Below, piece by piece: positions 53,323 through 63,779 of a DNA stretch of 64,000 nt; within the stretch, counting starts at the first letter, position 1; each line of letters begins with the position of its first letter. The position numbers and the translations under genes are program-made. The DNA is from Xanthomonas sp. NCPPB 1128. GTDB taxonomy: Bacteria > Pseudomonadota > Gammaproteobacteria > Xanthomonadales > Xanthomonadaceae. The notes under the pieces are model-generated. The model saw only the letters and a program-made list of their open reading frames with translations. It did no database searches and was not told the DNA's origin. The stretch covers positions 56,461-120,460 of the forward strand of contig NZ_LFME01000010.1 of NCBI RefSeq assembly GCF_001043115.1, in the 5' to 3' direction.

Positions 53323-54327
53323 TCAGCCCTGCCACTTGCCCAGCGCGGCCAGGCCGTTTTCCTTGGCGCGCTCGTACACCACCTGCTGCGCCTTGGCGAA
53401 ATTGCCCTTCATGTCCTGCGCCCACAGCTTCAGCGCGGCCTGCTGCATGGCGCGGCCATAGGAGAAGCTCAGCGGCCACGGCAGGTTGCCGAGCTGGTGC
53501 ATCGCGTTGAGGTGCGCGGTGGACTGCTCGTCGGTCTGGCCGCCGGACAGGAACACGATGCCCGGCAGGATCGCCGGCACGGTGCTCTTGAGGCACATCA
53601 CGGTGGACTCGGCCACTTCCTCGACGCTGGCCTGCTCGTCGCAGTCCTTGCCGGCGATGACCATCGAGGCCTTGAGGATGGTGCCTTCCAGCACCACGTT
53701 CTGCTCGTACAGCGCACCGAACAGCGAACGCAGCGTGGCTTCGGTGACCTCGTAGCAGGTCTCGATGTCGTGGTCGCCGTCCATCAGCACTTCCGGCTCC
53801 ACCATCGGCACCAGGCCCTGCTCCTGGCACAGCGCGGCGTAGCGGGCCAGCGCATGCGCGTTGGTCTCGATGCACACGCCGGACGGGATGTCCTCGCCGA
53901 TGGTGATGACCGCACGCCACTTGGCGAAGCGCGCGCCGAGCTTGTAGTACTCCTCCAGGCGCGCGCGCAGGCCGTCCAGGCCTTCGGTGATCAGTTCGCC
54001 CGGCATGCCGGCCAGCGGATGCGTGCCCTTGTCGACCTTGATGCCGGGAATGATGCCGTGCTCGGCCATGTACTTGGCGAACGGCACGCCGTCCTTGGTC
54101 TTCTGGCGGATCGTCTCGTCGTACAGGATCGCGCCGGAGATGTGGTCGCTCAGCTTCGGCGTGGTCAGCAGCAGCTCGCGGTAGGCACGGCGGTTCTCTT
54201 CGACATTCTCGATGCCCACGCCGGCGAAGCGCTTGGCGATGGTGCTGGTGGATTCGTCGATCGCGATGATGCCCTTGCCCGGGGCGACCATTGCCTGTGC
54301 GGTTTCGGCAAGCTGTTCGATGCTCAT
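53323..54327 (-). CDS. fba: Fructose-bisphosphate aldolase class I
   Basis: This 334-residue Schiff-base aldolase interconverts fructose-1,6-bisphosphate with dihydroxyacetone phosphate and glyceraldehyde-3-phosphate. Family blocks are MVAPGKGIIAIDESTSTIAK, YRELLLTTPKL, FAKWRAVITIGEDIPS, the active-site lysine region LEGTILKASMVIAGKDC and IVFLSGGQTDEQSTAHLNAM, followed by FSYGRAMQQAALKLW. It is the animal-type class I enzyme, not the zinc-dependent class II. It is the last gene of a minus-strand glycolytic run and ends just before a terminator hairpin. Confidence 0.96.
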   Translation of the reverse strand: MSIEQLAETAQAMVAPGKGIIAIDESTSTIAKRFAGVGIENVEENRRAYRELLLTTPKLSDHISGAILYDETIRQKTKDGVPFAKYMAEHGIIPGIKVDKGTHPLAGMPGELITEGLDGLRARLEEYYKLGARFAKWRAVITIGEDIPSGVCIETNAHALARYAALCQEQGLVPMVEPEVLMDGDHDIETCYEVTEATLRSLFGALYEQNVVLEGTILKASMVIAGKDCDEQASVEEVAESTVMCLKSTVPAILPGIVFLSGGQTDEQSTAHLNAMHQLGNLPWPLSFSYGRAMQQAALKLWAQDMKGNFAKAQQVVYERAKENGLAALGKWQG

Positions 54328-54443
54328 ACGGTTCCTGATGGCTGCAGCGGGGGAACGCCCATTATACCGGGCCGGCCTGCATGCATTCCGTTACCGCCGG
54401 CGCTGCAAGCGGTTACAGGCGTAGACCGCATGCAATCGGCGCT

Positions 54444-55853
54444 TCAGCCAAGCGCATCGGTCGTTGCCTCACGGTGCGCCTCTTCGTTGCCCTGCACCGT
54501 CTGCAGCGGCAAAGCGCCCGCGGTCGGTGCCTGTGGATGCGCGTCTTGTTCTGCCGGCAGTGCGATGTCGAGCGCATCGAGCAACGGCCGCCAGTCGTCG
54601 GCGCTGCGCGCACGGCGGTGCGCCAGCAACGCGGCATGGCGGCGCAACCCGGGCAACTGCCAGCGCAACTCGCAGCAGATGCGATCGACCTCCTCGGCCG
54701 CCTCCGGCGCGGCGATCAGCCACGGCAGTTGCTCGACCATCTTGCCGGCGCCGGAGTCGTGGATGGCCATGATGTAGCCCACGATCAACAGCAGCAGATG
54801 TTGCAGGGCCGCGCGCTCGTCCTCGCGCAGGTCGCCGCCGCGTTGCAGGCGCAAGGCTTCGTCGCGGGCCCGTTCCAGGCCGTCGAGCAAGGCCGCCACC
54901 ACCTCGCGCAGGTGCTGCGGATCGTGCGCCGGCGCCGGTTCCAGCGCGCAGTCGCGCAGGCGCTCGGTCAGCAGGTCGACCACGTCGCGCGGGAACTGTC
55001 CGGGCACCACGCGCAACGCGATGCGCATCCGTGCCAGCGCCTGCGCATGGCCCTGCTCGCGTTCGAACAAGCCATCCAGCGCTTCGGCGCAGGAGATCAA
55101 CCGGCCCAACGGCGACAGCACCGGCGCGCCGACCGGATAACCGGAGCCGTCGATGCGTTCGTGATGCTCCCGCGCGGCCGCCGCCTGCTGCGCCGAGTAC
55201 ACGCCGGATTCGCCCAGCAGCGCGGCGCTGATCACCGGGTGCACGCAATGCATGCGCCACTGCGCGAAGTCCTGCTGCGCTTCCGGCATCTCCAGTACCG
55301 CCGGATCCACGTACATCTCGCCGAGATCGTGCAGCAGCCCGACCTCCGCGGCCTCGCGCATCGCCGCATCCGAACGCGACAGCAGCGCTGCCAGCCAGGC
55401 CACCAGCATCGCCACCCGCACCGCGTGCGAGAACGCGGCAGGCCGGGTCTGGCCGAGCGTGGTCAGCAAGGTGCCCGGCGCGCCCAGCGTGCGCGCGCGG
55501 GACAGCGCGGTCATGATCGACGGCACCTCGTCGCCCAACAGCAGGCGCAGATGCGGGTGTTCGTCCAGCTCACGCTGCGCGGCCAGTTGCACTTCGCTCG
55601 GGCGCAGTTCTTCGCAGAACGCCAGCGAGGATTCCAGCGGGCGCAGCAGGCGCCGCGCGATCAAGCGCTCGCGCAGGCCGGCGTTGATGCGCTGGCCCTT
55701 GGCGACGAGCAGGATGCCGCGGCGGTCGCGGATGTCTTCGGTGACCACCAGCTCGCGGGTGGCCGAGGCCTGGATCAGGTGTTCAAGGCAATGCGTGCCG
55801 GGGCGCTCGGGCAGTTCCAGCCCGAGTTCGGCGTGCGCGCTTGGGGACGTCAT
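54444..55853 (-). CDS. HD-GYP domain protein (probable c-di-GMP phosphodiesterase)
   Basis: The protein has 469 residues. The central HD-GYP domain has the HD pair at residues 175-176 (LLHDLGEMY), HP at 205-206 and the signature HHERIDGSGYP at 230-240. In xanthomonads this domain hydrolyses cyclic di-GMP. The N-terminal 130 residues carry no sensory domain that I recognise. The C-terminal 200 residues are helical and less conserved. It lies between pyk and fba on the same strand, with about 100-base gaps, an unusual neighbour for glycolytic genes. Confidence 0.88.
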   Translation of the reverse strand: MTSPSAHAELGLELPERPGTHCLEHLIQASATRELVVTEDIRDRRGILLVAKGQRINAGLRERLIARRLLRPLESSLAFCEELRPSEVQLAAQRELDEHPHLRLLLGDEVPSIMTALSRARTLGAPGTLLTTLGQTRPAAFSHAVRVAMLVAWLAALLSRSDAAMREAAEVGLLHDLGEMYVDPAVLEMPEAQQDFAQWRMHCVHPVISAALLGESGVYSAQQAAAAREHHERIDGSGYPVGAPVLSPLGRLISCAEALDGLFEREQGHAQALARMRIALRVVPGQFPRDVVDLLTERLRDCALEPAPAHDPQHLREVVAALLDGLERARDEALRLQRGGDLREDERAALQHLLLLIVGYIMAIHDSGAGKMVEQLPWLIAAPEAAEEVDRICCELRWQLPGLRRHAALLAHRRARSADDWRPLLDALDIALPAEQDAHPQAPTAGALPLQTVQGNEEAHREATTDALG

Positions 55854-55956
55854 GGGGGTGTCGCACGATCAGGGAACGGGAGGGCGCCGCGCCGTTCCAT
55901 GCGCGATCGAACGGTGTTGCCGACGGCGCGGCGGCCAAGCCGCCGCGCCGCGTCCT

Positions 55957-57423
55957 TCAGAGTTCGCCCAGGCCGCTGGCACGGCCGTCCGGGCCGACCT
56001 CGAGCAGGCGCAGGGTGTTGGTCGCGCCGTGGGTTTCCATGTGCTCGCCGCTGGTGAACACCACGCGGTCGCCCGGCGCCAGCAGCCCGGCCTCGACCAG
56101 CACGCGGATCGCGCCGCGCGCGGCCTCGCGCGGGGTCAGGCCGCGGCTGTCGAAGTTGATCGGGAACACGTCACGCATCATCGCCATGTGCCGGCGTGCG
56201 CCGTCGTGGCGGGTCACCGCGAAGATCGGCGCCTTGGCGCGGAAGCGCGACAGATAACGCGGGGTGCCGCCGGATTCGGTCATCGCCACGATCGCGCGCA
56301 CGCCCACGTGCTGGGACAGGAACATCGTCGCCATGGCGATGGCCTGGTCGGCGCGCTCGAGGTTGCGCGGCGCCATGCCGAAGTCGGTTTCGGTCTCGAA
56401 CTGGCGCTCGGCGCCCAGGCAGATGCGCGCCATCGCTTCGACCGCACGGATCGGATAGGCGCCGGCGGCGCTCTCGGCCGACAGCATCACCGCATCGGTG
56501 CCGTCGATCACCGAGTTGGCCACGTCCAGCACTTCGGCGCGGGTCGGGATCGGGCTCTCCACCATCGACTGCAGCATCTGCGTGGCGGTGATCACCACTT
56601 TGTTTTGCGCCAGCGATTCCTTGATGATCTTCTTCTGCAGGCCGGGCAGCTCGGCGTCGCCGATTTCCACGCCCAGGTCGCCGCGCGCGACCATCACCAC
56701 GTCCGAGGCCTCGACGATCTCGCTCAGGTTCTCGATCGCCTCGGTGCGCTCGATCTTGGACACCAGCGCCGCGTCGCAGCCGTGCGCGCGGGCGATGCGC
56801 CGCGCCTCGTTCATGTCCTCGGCGTTGCGGCAGAACGACACCGCGATGAAGTCGACGCCGATCTTGGCGACGATGCCGATCAGTTCCTTGTCGCGCTCGG
56901 TCAGCGCGCCCAGCGACAGGCCACCGCCCTGCTTGTTCAGCCCCTTGCGGTCGGACAGCACGCCGTCGTTGAGCACGCTGGTGACGATACGCTCGCCATT
57001 GACCTCGACCACCTTCAGCTGCATCAGGCCGTCGTCCAGCAGCAGCACGTCGCCCGGCGCCACGTCCTGCGGCAGGCCCAGGTAGCTGACCCCGACCTGG
57101 CTGGCATCGCCCGGCGCGGCATTGGCATCGGCGATCAGGTCGAAGCGGTCGCCGAGCTTGAGCGAGACCTTGCCCTGGGCGAAGCGCTCGATGCGGATCT
57201 TCGGACCCGGCAGGTCGGCGAGGATGCCGATCTCCGCGCCGACGCGGGCCGCGGCGGCACGCACTTCGGCGGCGCGCTTGGCCTGGCCGGAGGGATCGCC
57301 ATGGCTGAAGTTCAGCCGCACCACGTTGACGCCGGCGCGGAACAAATCCTCGAGCACGCCGGGCGGGTCGGTGGCCGGACCGAGGGTGGCGAGAATCTTG
57401 GTGCGGCGCTGGCGTTCGATCAT
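55957..57423 (-). CDS. pyk: Pyruvate kinase
   Basis: This 488-residue glycolytic enzyme makes pyruvate and ATP from phosphoenolpyruvate. Typical blocks are RRTKILATLGPATD at the N-terminus, VVRLNFSHGDP, LPGPKIRI, the metal-binding MVARGDLGVEIGDAELPGLQ, KVVITATQMLQSMVESPIPT and DGTDAVMLSAESAAGAYP. The start at 57423 (MIERQRRTK) matches the conserved N-terminus; a longer in-frame ATG at 57459 is unlikely. It belongs to the minus-strand pgk-gph-pyk-fba run. Confidence 0.97.
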   Translation of the reverse strand: MIERQRRTKILATLGPATDPPGVLEDLFRAGVNVVRLNFSHGDPSGQAKRAAEVRAAAARVGAEIGILADLPGPKIRIERFAQGKVSLKLGDRFDLIADANAAPGDASQVGVSYLGLPQDVAPGDVLLLDDGLMQLKVVEVNGERIVTSVLNDGVLSDRKGLNKQGGGLSLGALTERDKELIGIVAKIGVDFIAVSFCRNAEDMNEARRIARAHGCDAALVSKIERTEAIENLSEIVEASDVVMVARGDLGVEIGDAELPGLQKKIIKESLAQNKVVITATQMLQSMVESPIPTRAEVLDVANSVIDGTDAVMLSAESAAGAYPIRAVEAMARICLGAERQFETETDFGMAPRNLERADQAIAMATMFLSQHVGVRAIVAMTESGGTPRYLSRFRAKAPIFAVTRHDGARRHMAMMRDVFPINFDSRGLTPREAARGAIRVLVEAGLLAPGDRVVFTSGEHMETHGATNTLRLLEVGPDGRASGLGEL

Positions 57424-57659
57424 GATGGCATCCTTGGAAAAAGCGCTCAAAGCTAGCATACGCGCCCCTCACACAGCATGGCATTTCGGCATAGACGCCC
57501 GCCTTGCCCGGCATAGCGAGCGGACAATGCGGGACAGTATGTGGTCATGCCATGCCAACAGGTGTGCCCCGCGGACGCTGGGTGGGCGAGCACACGCCAG
57601 GCGATGCACCATGCGCAGCCAACGCCGTGTGCGCCGGACATGCCGGCGCACGTGCCCGT
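57424..57659. other. Intergenic region between gph-like gene and pyk
   Basis: About 235 bases with no acceptable gene. ATGGCAT and ATGCCAT strings recur on both strands around 57478-57556, but they form no long stem. The pyk promoter probably lies near 57430-57480, where GCTAGCATA sits. Confidence 0.4.
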
Positions 57660-58310
57660 TCAGGCCGCCACGAGCGCCGGCAACTGCGCCGGCGCCTGCG
57701 CCAGGACATCGGCGCCGGCCTGGCGCAGTTCCTCGGCATCGCCGAAGCCCCACAGCACGCCGATGCTGCGCATGCCGTGATGGCGCGCGCCATCGATATC
57801 CATGCGCCGGTCGCCGATCATGCGGCATTGCGCCGGCACGACCGCGAGCCGCCGCAGCGCCTCGGCGATCAGCTCGGGCTTGGCCCGGCGCGCGCCGTCG
57901 TCGCTGGCGCCGACGATCTCCTCGAAGCGAGCGCCGAACGGCAGGTGCTCGACGATGCGCCGCGCGAAGCGCTCGTTCTTCGAGGTCACCACCGCCAGAC
58001 GGTGACCGGCCGCGGCGATCGCCTCCACCGCCGCGCCGATGTCCGGAAACACCGTGTGCTCGCGCCAGCCGTGGCTGTCGTAGCGGCCGCGGTACAGCGT
58101 CAGCGCCTGTTCCACCAGCGCCGCATCGTCGGCGAAGTGCTGCTGGAAGCTGTCGCGCAGCGGCGGGCCGATCCAGGCGCGCAACTGCGCCGGCGTCGGC
58201 AGCGGCTGGCCCAGTTCGGCGAAGGTATGGCGCAGGCTGCCGACGATGCCGGCCTCCGAATCGACCAGGGTGCCGTCCAGGTCGAAGAACAGGACGTCGG
58301 CGGCGCTCAC
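57660..58310 (-). CDS. gph: HAD-family phosphatase, phosphoglycolate-phosphatase-like
   Basis: This 216-residue HAD hydrolase starts with the nucleophile motif [14 protein letters not shown], followed by the helical cap ([17 protein letters not shown]), motif [13 protein letters not shown], the lysine in RRAKPELI and the acidic motif [16 protein letters not shown]. This order matches Gph-type enzymes, which dephosphorylate 2-phosphoglycolate or similar small phosphates. The start is GTG at 58310, overlapping the pgk stop as GTGA, so it is translated with pgk. The exact substrate is not certain. Confidence 0.87.
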   Translation of the reverse strand: MSAADVLFFDLDGTLVDSEAGIVGSLRHTFAELGQPLPTPAQLRAWIGPPLRDSFQQHFADDAALVEQALTLYRGRYDSHGWREHTVFPDIGAAVEAIAAAGHRLAVVTSKNERFARRIVEHLPFGARFEEIVGASDDGARRAKPELIAEALRRLAVVPAQCRMIGDRRMDIDGARHHGMRSIGVLWGFGDAEELRQAGADVLAQAPAQLPALVAA

Positions 58311-59482
58311 GCGCCGCGCGCCTGCAGCGCGGCCACCGCCGGCAGGGTCTTGCCTTCCAGGAATTCCAGGAACGCGCCGCCGCCGGTGGAGATGTAGCTG
58401 ACCTGCTCGGCGATGCCGTACTTGTCGACCGCGGCCAGGGTGTCGCCGCCGCCGGCGATGGAGAACGCCGACGATGCGGCGATCGCCCGCGCCAGGGTCT
58501 CGGTGCCCTTGCCGAAGGCGTCGAACTCGAACACGCCGACCGGGCCGTTCCAGACCACGGTGCCGGCCTTGGCGATCAGCTCGGCGTAGTGCGCGGCGGT
58601 CTGCGGGCCGATGTCCAGGATCAGGTCGTCGTCGGCGACGTCGGTGACCGCCTTCACCGTGGCCTCGGCGTCCGGCATGAACTGCTTGGCCACCACCACG
58701 TCGCTGGGCAACGGGATCGCCGCGCCGCACGCATTGGCATCGGCCACGATCTTGCGCGCGGTGTCGAGCAGGTCCGGCTCGCACAGCGACTTGCCCACCG
58801 CATGCCCGGCCGCGGCGATGAAGGTGTTGGCGATGCCGCCGCCGACGATCAGCTGATCGACCTTGTCCACCAGGTTGGAGAGCAGCTCCAGCTTGGTCGA
58901 GACCTTGCTGCCGGCGACGATCGCCAGCAGCGGCTTGGCCGGCTGCTCCAGCGCCTTGGCCAGCGCATCCAGCTCCGCCATCAGCAGCGGGCCGCCGGCG
59001 GCGACCGGGGCGAACTTGATCACGCCATGGGTGGAGGCCTGCGCGCGGTGCGCGGTGCCGAAGGCGTCCATCACGAACACGTCGCACAGCGCCGCGTACT
59101 TCTTCGCCAGGGCTTCGTCGTCCTTGCCCTCGCCGACGTTCATGCGGCAGTTCTCCAGCAGCACGATCTGCCCCGGCTGCACGTCCACGCCATCGACCCA
59201 GTCGCGGATCAGCGGCACGTCGACGCCGAGCAGCGCGGCCAGGCGGATGGCCACCGGCTCCAGCGAATCCTCCTGGGTCCACACGCCTTCCTTGGGCCGG
59301 CCCAGGTGCGAGGTCACCATCACCGCCGCGCCCTGCTCCAGCGCGTGCTTGAGCGTCGGCACCGAGGCCAGGATGCGCTGCTCGGAAGTGATCAGGCCAT
59401 TGTCGATCGGCACATTCAGGTCTTGCCGGATCAGCACGCGCTTGCCGGACAGGTCGAGATCGGTCATTCGCAGGATGGACAT
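58307..59482 (-). CDS. pgk: Phosphoglycerate kinase
   Basis: This 391-residue enzyme transfers phosphate from 1,3-bisphosphoglycerate to ADP. Blocks include [88 protein letters not shown] and the nucleotide-binding [19 protein letters not shown] near the end. The start is taken at 59482 ([10 protein letters not shown]), giving the family length; ATG 59467 is a five-residue-shorter option. It is coupled to the gph-like gene downstream. Confidence 0.97.
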   Translation of the reverse strand: MSILRMTDLDLSGKRVLIRQDLNVPIDNGLITSEQRILASVPTLKHALEQGAAVMVTSHLGRPKEGVWTQEDSLEPVAIRLAALLGVDVPLIRDWVDGVDVQPGQIVLLENCRMNVGEGKDDEALAKKYAALCDVFVMDAFGTAHRAQASTHGVIKFAPVAAGGPLLMAELDALAKALEQPAKPLLAIVAGSKVSTKLELLSNLVDKVDQLIVGGGIANTFIAAAGHAVGKSLCEPDLLDTARKIVADANACGAAIPLPSDVVVAKQFMPDAEATVKAVTDVADDDLILDIGPQTAAHYAELIAKAGTVVWNGPVGVFEFDAFGKGTETLARAIAASSAFSIAGGGDTLAAVDKYGIAEQVSYISTGGGAFLEFLEGKTLPAVAALQARGA

Positions 59483-59688
59483 GTGATTGCTCGCTTTCGT
59501 GGGGTTGCAAGGGGAAAACCGCGCCATCGGTGCAGTATCGGCGTCGGCGACGGAACGTCGGGTGCACGGACGCCGAGCGGGCGTCGCGCGGCGGCGAAAC
59601 CGGCATTGTCCGGCGTTGGCCGCACAGCGGCAAATCGGTGCGGTGGCGCGCGCACGGCGCAGCGTGCGCGCGATCGACAGCGAGTGGG

Positions 59689-61053
59689 TCAGCCCGCGCC
59701 GTCGGCGACGCCGGGTTTGCGCAGCAGGCTGAGTGCGAAACCGACCACCAGCAGCGCACCGCCGATCAACAGTGCCCACAGCAGCCAGGTCTTCCAGTCG
59801 CGCGGCGGTGGCGGCGCCCGCAATGCCGCGGCGCCAGCCAAGGGCTGCACCGCACCGAGGCGGGCGGTGGCCGGTGCCCACTGCGGCCCGCGCTGGGTGT
59901 GCAAGGCCTGCAGCGCGGCGGCCAGCGGCGCCGGCGCACGCTGGGTGCGCGCACTGCCGGCGGCCAGCGCATAGGGCGGCGCGCCCTGCGCAAGGAACAC
60001 CAGCGTCTCCGGTTGGTAGCCCAGGCGCAGTGCCGGGCGCTGCCGGCCCGGATCCTGTGCCGCGAGCAGCCGCCAGTAGCGGTCGCGCACCGGCGCGGTC
60101 AGCGCCTGCGGCGGCGAACGACTGCCGCCCCCAACCTGGTAGGCCAGCCATGGACCGGCGCGGTCCTGCCATGGCGCCTCGGCGCTGTCGCGGCTCTGCA
60201 CGCGCCATTCGATCGCGTTGTTGCCCGGCAAGGCGACATCGATGCGCGTCACCGGGTAGCGGCCCGGCGACACGAAGGCATAGCCGTGCTGCGCGGCATC
60301 GGTGCTGACTGCGTCCAACTGCTGCCAATGCCAGTCGGCGGCGACCGGTGCCGGCGCCAGTTCGGCCTCCACCCCGGTCAGCGGCGGGGCGCTGGCGCCG
60401 GCCAGCGGCAGCAGGCGCAGGTAGCGCACCTGGCGGCCGATGGGAATGCGCAGCTGCTGCAGGCGATGCCCCTGGTTGGCCAGGTCGACCAGGGTCGCAT
60501 CGGCCACCAGCACCTCCCAGTCGCGCAGATCGTCGCTGCCTTCGACCCGGTAGCGGGCCTGTTGCGGCTGCGCAGCCGCGGCCCATTGCAGCGACAGCGC
60601 GCGCAGCGGTACGTGCAGCGCGCTGGCATCGACCAGCCAGCCGGCAGCGCCGGCATCGGATTCGCCGCCGGCCACGCGGGTCTGGATGCGACGCACGCTG
60701 CCGTCGCGGTCGCGTTCGGCGATCAGCTCTAGGTCCGCTGCGCGCCCGTCGCGCGCGGCCGGCAGCGGGAACCACGGCAACGGCTGCCGGCGCGGCGCGG
60801 TCTCGGCCTGCTCGGCGGCGAACAGGGCCGCCGGCAACGGATCGCCCGCCGCGTTGAACACCTCCACGTCGCCCAGCGAGGCGCGCTGCGCGCTGCGGTA
60901 GACCGCATCGTCGAGCTGCACGCGATAGGCGCCGGCATCGGCGTCCTGCAGGGTCAGCGGCCACTGCTGGGCATAGTCGTCGCGCTGGCTGGCGGCGAAC
61001 GCGCACAGCGGCAACCCGGCCAGCAGCAACGGGAACAACGCACGTCGGATCAT
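59689..61053 (-). CDS. DUF3999 family exported membrane protein
   Basis: This 454-residue protein has a signal peptide ([20 protein letters not shown]). A large beta-rich periplasmic part contains discoidin-like stretches ([36 protein letters not shown]). One C-terminal membrane helix ([22 protein letters not shown]) is followed by a short basic tail. This is the DUF3999 plan, and the family is regularly found beside DUF2339 genes, as here. It overlaps the DUF2339 gene by four bases (ATGA). The function is unknown; a cell-envelope role is likely from location. Confidence 0.85.
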   Translation of the reverse strand: MIRRALFPLLLAGLPLCAFAASQRDDYAQQWPLTLQDADAGAYRVQLDDAVYRSAQRASLGDVEVFNAAGDPLPAALFAAEQAETAPRRQPLPWFPLPAARDGRAADLELIAERDRDGSVRRIQTRVAGGESDAGAAGWLVDASALHVPLRALSLQWAAAAQPQQARYRVEGSDDLRDWEVLVADATLVDLANQGHRLQQLRIPIGRQVRYLRLLPLAGASAPPLTGVEAELAPAPVAADWHWQQLDAVSTDAAQHGYAFVSPGRYPVTRIDVALPGNNAIEWRVQSRDSAEAPWQDRAGPWLAYQVGGGSRSPPQALTAPVRDRYWRLLAAQDPGRQRPALRLGYQPETLVFLAQGAPPYALAAGSARTQRAPAPLAAALQALHTQRGPQWAPATARLGAVQPLAGAAALRAPPPPRDWKTWLLWALLIGGALLVVGFALSLLRKPGVADGAG

Positions 61054-63779
61054 GGGATGGCCTCCTCGGCCGGTTCGGCGGCGCGCGGCGGTGCCGGCGC
61101 CAGATAGCCGACCACCGTACACAACAGCCCGTAGGCGAGGAACGAGGCGATGCCGGCGACGTTGCCGAGGTTGCCACGATCCACCAGCAACAGCTTGCCC
61201 AGCACCACCGCCATCAACACCGCGCCGGCCAGCCACAGGCCGCGCTGACCGCGCCGCGAGCCCAGCACCCAGCCGAGCACGCCCAGCACGCTCCAGACCA
61301 CCGTCAGACTGGTCTGCGCCACGCCATCGCCGAGTACGCCGGGCCACGGCACCGCCGCCCAGTAGTGCACCGCATGCAGGGTCACACTGGTGATCCACAG
61401 GAAACCGGCAGCGGCCAGCAGGTGCGTGCGCCAGGGCCGCAGCAGCGCCGGCAGTTCCGGGCTGCGGGTCCAGCGCACGCCCAGCACCAGCAGCGCCAGC
61501 TGGGTCAGTTCCAGCGGGTTGAGCACCGGCACCCACGGCAACGGCGCACTGTCGCCGGGCCGGCCCAGGCTGTACAGCCAGGCCACCGCGAGCAGGCTGA
61601 AGTAGGTGCTCTGCAACGCCGTGCGCCACGGCGCGAACGCCGCCCCCAGCGGCGCCGCCAGCCAGTTCCAGCGCCACAGCGACAGCGCCGCGACCGCCAG
61701 CCAGGGCGCCACCAGCAGCATCCAGCGCCAGCCGGCGGCGAGGCCGCTGTGCAGCGCCAGCCAGCCGCACAGCAAGGTGGCCACGATCGGCCACACCAGC
61801 CACCACACGAACTGCGTCGCGCGCGCCACGCCGCCGCTGTCGCGCAGGCACAGCAGGCTGCGCACGCCGAGCACGGCGTACAGCGCCCAGGCCCAGGCGC
61901 CATGCCCGGCGAACGGTTGCCCGTGCGCATCGGCCTGCCAGGCCGCCAGCGGCACCGCCAATGCCAGGCCGCCCAGCGTGGTCGCGGCCAGTGCCGGTGC
62001 CGGCCAGCGCCGCTGCGCTTCGGCGGCGAGCCAGCCGCTGATCGCGACCCAAGCCAGCAACACATCGGCGCGCGCATCGGCGTCGACGAAGCGCAGGATC
62101 TCGGCAACGCCGATGCCGCACCACCAGGCCAGTCCCCACAGGTAATAGCCCAGCGCCGGCATCGCGGCGCGCTCACGGCGGTAGCACCAGGCGCTGACGA
62201 AGCCGGCCAGGGCCAGCAGCAGCGCGCTCATGCAGGTGGCATTGGCCACAGCCTGGGTGTCGTGCACCGCCGCGTCCAGGCCCAGGGTGAAGCCGAACGC
62301 GGCCGCCAGTTGCAGCCCGGCGCCGCTGAGCTGCGGCAGCCAGCGCCGCTGACGCAGGCCCAACCACACCAGCGCCGCCCCCTCCAGCGCGAACACGCTG
62401 GCGGTGGCCCGCGCGGACAATGCCAAGGGCACCGCGAGCGTGGCGAAGCCCACCGCCAGCAGCGCATACGCCTGCCCCAGCAGCGCGAAGCGCGCGCGCC
62501 GGATCAGCACCGCCGCCAGCAGCGCATAGAGCGCCGCCAGACCCAACGCGCACAAGGCCAGCGGCATGCGCTCGCCGCGCAGCAGCCCCGCCTGCAACGA
62601 GAACGCGATCAGCGGCGTGCCGAACAGCAGGCTGCCGTCGATCAGCGTACTGCGCGTGGCCTCCTGGCGCCGCGCGTACAGGATCGGGATCAGCAGGTAG
62701 AAGGCGAAGAACAGCAGCAGAAAGGGTTCGGTGCTGGCGAACTTGTCCGGCCGGTACTGCAACACGCCCCACAGCGTGCCGATGCCGAAGGTGAAGCCGA
62801 ACCCGAGCAGATTCAGCACCCGCCACGGCCGGTACCAGGCGATCGCGAACACCGCCGCGTTGAGCAGCGCGTAGTAGGAGAACAGCGCGACGTGGTTGCC
62901 GCTGCCGGTGGACAGCCACAGCGGCGCGAGGAAGCCAGCCAGCGTGCCCAATACCGCCAGCGTGCGCGAGTCCTGCGCCACCGCCAGCACGCACATGCCC
63001 GCGACCAGGGCGATGCTCAGCGCCAGCGCCGCGCCGGCGGGAATCAGCCCGGACAGTTTGAATGCGGCGAACACGGTCAGCAGCAACACGCCGATCGCCC
63101 CGCCCTGCAGGGCCAGCGCAAAGCTGCGCTTGCGCGTGCGCTGGTGCCAGCCGAAGGCCAGGCCGGCCAGCGACGCGGCGGCGATGCCGGCGTAGCGCAG
63201 CTCGATCGGCATGCGCAGCCAGCCCTGGTCGCCGGCGTACTTCAGCAGCGCGGCGACGCCGGCCAGCAGCACCAGCATGCCGATCTTGACCGGCACGTTG
63301 CCCTCGGTGAACCAGCGTTTGATCCCGCCCAGCAGCCGCTCGATCGGATCAGGCCGATGCAGCGCGGCGATCGCGGCCGTCGCGGCGGCACGCGCCTGGG
63401 CCTGCTGCTCGGCCTGTTCGACCGCGGCAGCCAGCGTCGCGAAATCGTCGGCCTGCGGCGGCACCGGCAAGGGCGGCGGCAGCGGCGGTGGCACAACCGC
63501 CTCCTGCGTGGCCTCATCCGGGCGCGCGCGGTCGAAGCTGGCGTCGAACGGCCTGCCTTCGGCATCGGCGGGAGCCTCGACCGCTGCCGCGGCCTCCCCG
63601 GCAACGGCATCGGCAACAGGCCAGGCCGTCGCAGGTGCCACCGGGGCGGCCATCCGTGCGACCTGCGCTTCCAGCGCGGCGAGCCGCTGGCGCAGGCGCG
63701 ACTGCCCGACCAGGGCCACGATCAACAGTAGCGGCACCGCCAGCACCGCCAACACCACCAGCACGATCAACATCTCCAT
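61050..63779 (-). CDS. DUF2339 family polytopic membrane protein
   Basis: This 909-residue protein has an N-terminal helix ([23 protein letters not shown]), a short coiled coil ([15 protein letters not shown]) and an alanine- and proline-rich cytoplasmic stretch to about residue 150. More than 20 membrane helices follow, starting near [20 protein letters not shown]. The family is defined by this topology and has no established activity. The start at 63779 (MEMLIV) puts the first helix at the N-terminus. It heads the DUF2339-DUF3999 pair upstream of pgk. Confidence 0.88.
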   Translation of the reverse strand: MEMLIVLVVLAVLAVPLLLIVALVGQSRLRQRLAALEAQVARMAAPVAPATAWPVADAVAGEAAAAVEAPADAEGRPFDASFDRARPDEATQEAVVPPPLPPPLPVPPQADDFATLAAAVEQAEQQAQARAAATAAIAALHRPDPIERLLGGIKRWFTEGNVPVKIGMLVLLAGVAALLKYAGDQGWLRMPIELRYAGIAAASLAGLAFGWHQRTRKRSFALALQGGAIGVLLLTVFAAFKLSGLIPAGAALALSIALVAGMCVLAVAQDSRTLAVLGTLAGFLAPLWLSTGSGNHVALFSYYALLNAAVFAIAWYRPWRVLNLLGFGFTFGIGTLWGVLQYRPDKFASTEPFLLLFFAFYLLIPILYARRQEATRSTLIDGSLLFGTPLIAFSLQAGLLRGERMPLALCALGLAALYALLAAVLIRRARFALLGQAYALLAVGFATLAVPLALSARATASVFALEGAALVWLGLRQRRWLPQLSGAGLQLAAAFGFTLGLDAAVHDTQAVANATCMSALLLALAGFVSAWCYRRERAAMPALGYYLWGLAWWCGIGVAEILRFVDADARADVLLAWVAISGWLAAEAQRRWPAPALAATTLGGLALAVPLAAWQADAHGQPFAGHGAWAWALYAVLGVRSLLCLRDSGGVARATQFVWWLVWPIVATLLCGWLALHSGLAAGWRWMLLVAPWLAVAALSLWRWNWLAAPLGAAFAPWRTALQSTYFSLLAVAWLYSLGRPGDSAPLPWVPVLNPLELTQLALLVLGVRWTRSPELPALLRPWRTHLLAAAGFLWITSVTLHAVHYWAAVPWPGVLGDGVAQTSLTVVWSVLGVLGWVLGSRRGQRGLWLAGAVLMAVVLGKLLLVDRGNLGNVAGIASFLAYGLLCTVVGYLAPAPPRAAEPAEEAIP

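Noticed and set aside
57478..57556. Possible inverted repeat of ATGGCAT/ATGCCAT upstream of the gph-like gene's end
   Set aside because: The matches are short and separated too widely to form a convincing stem or operator.
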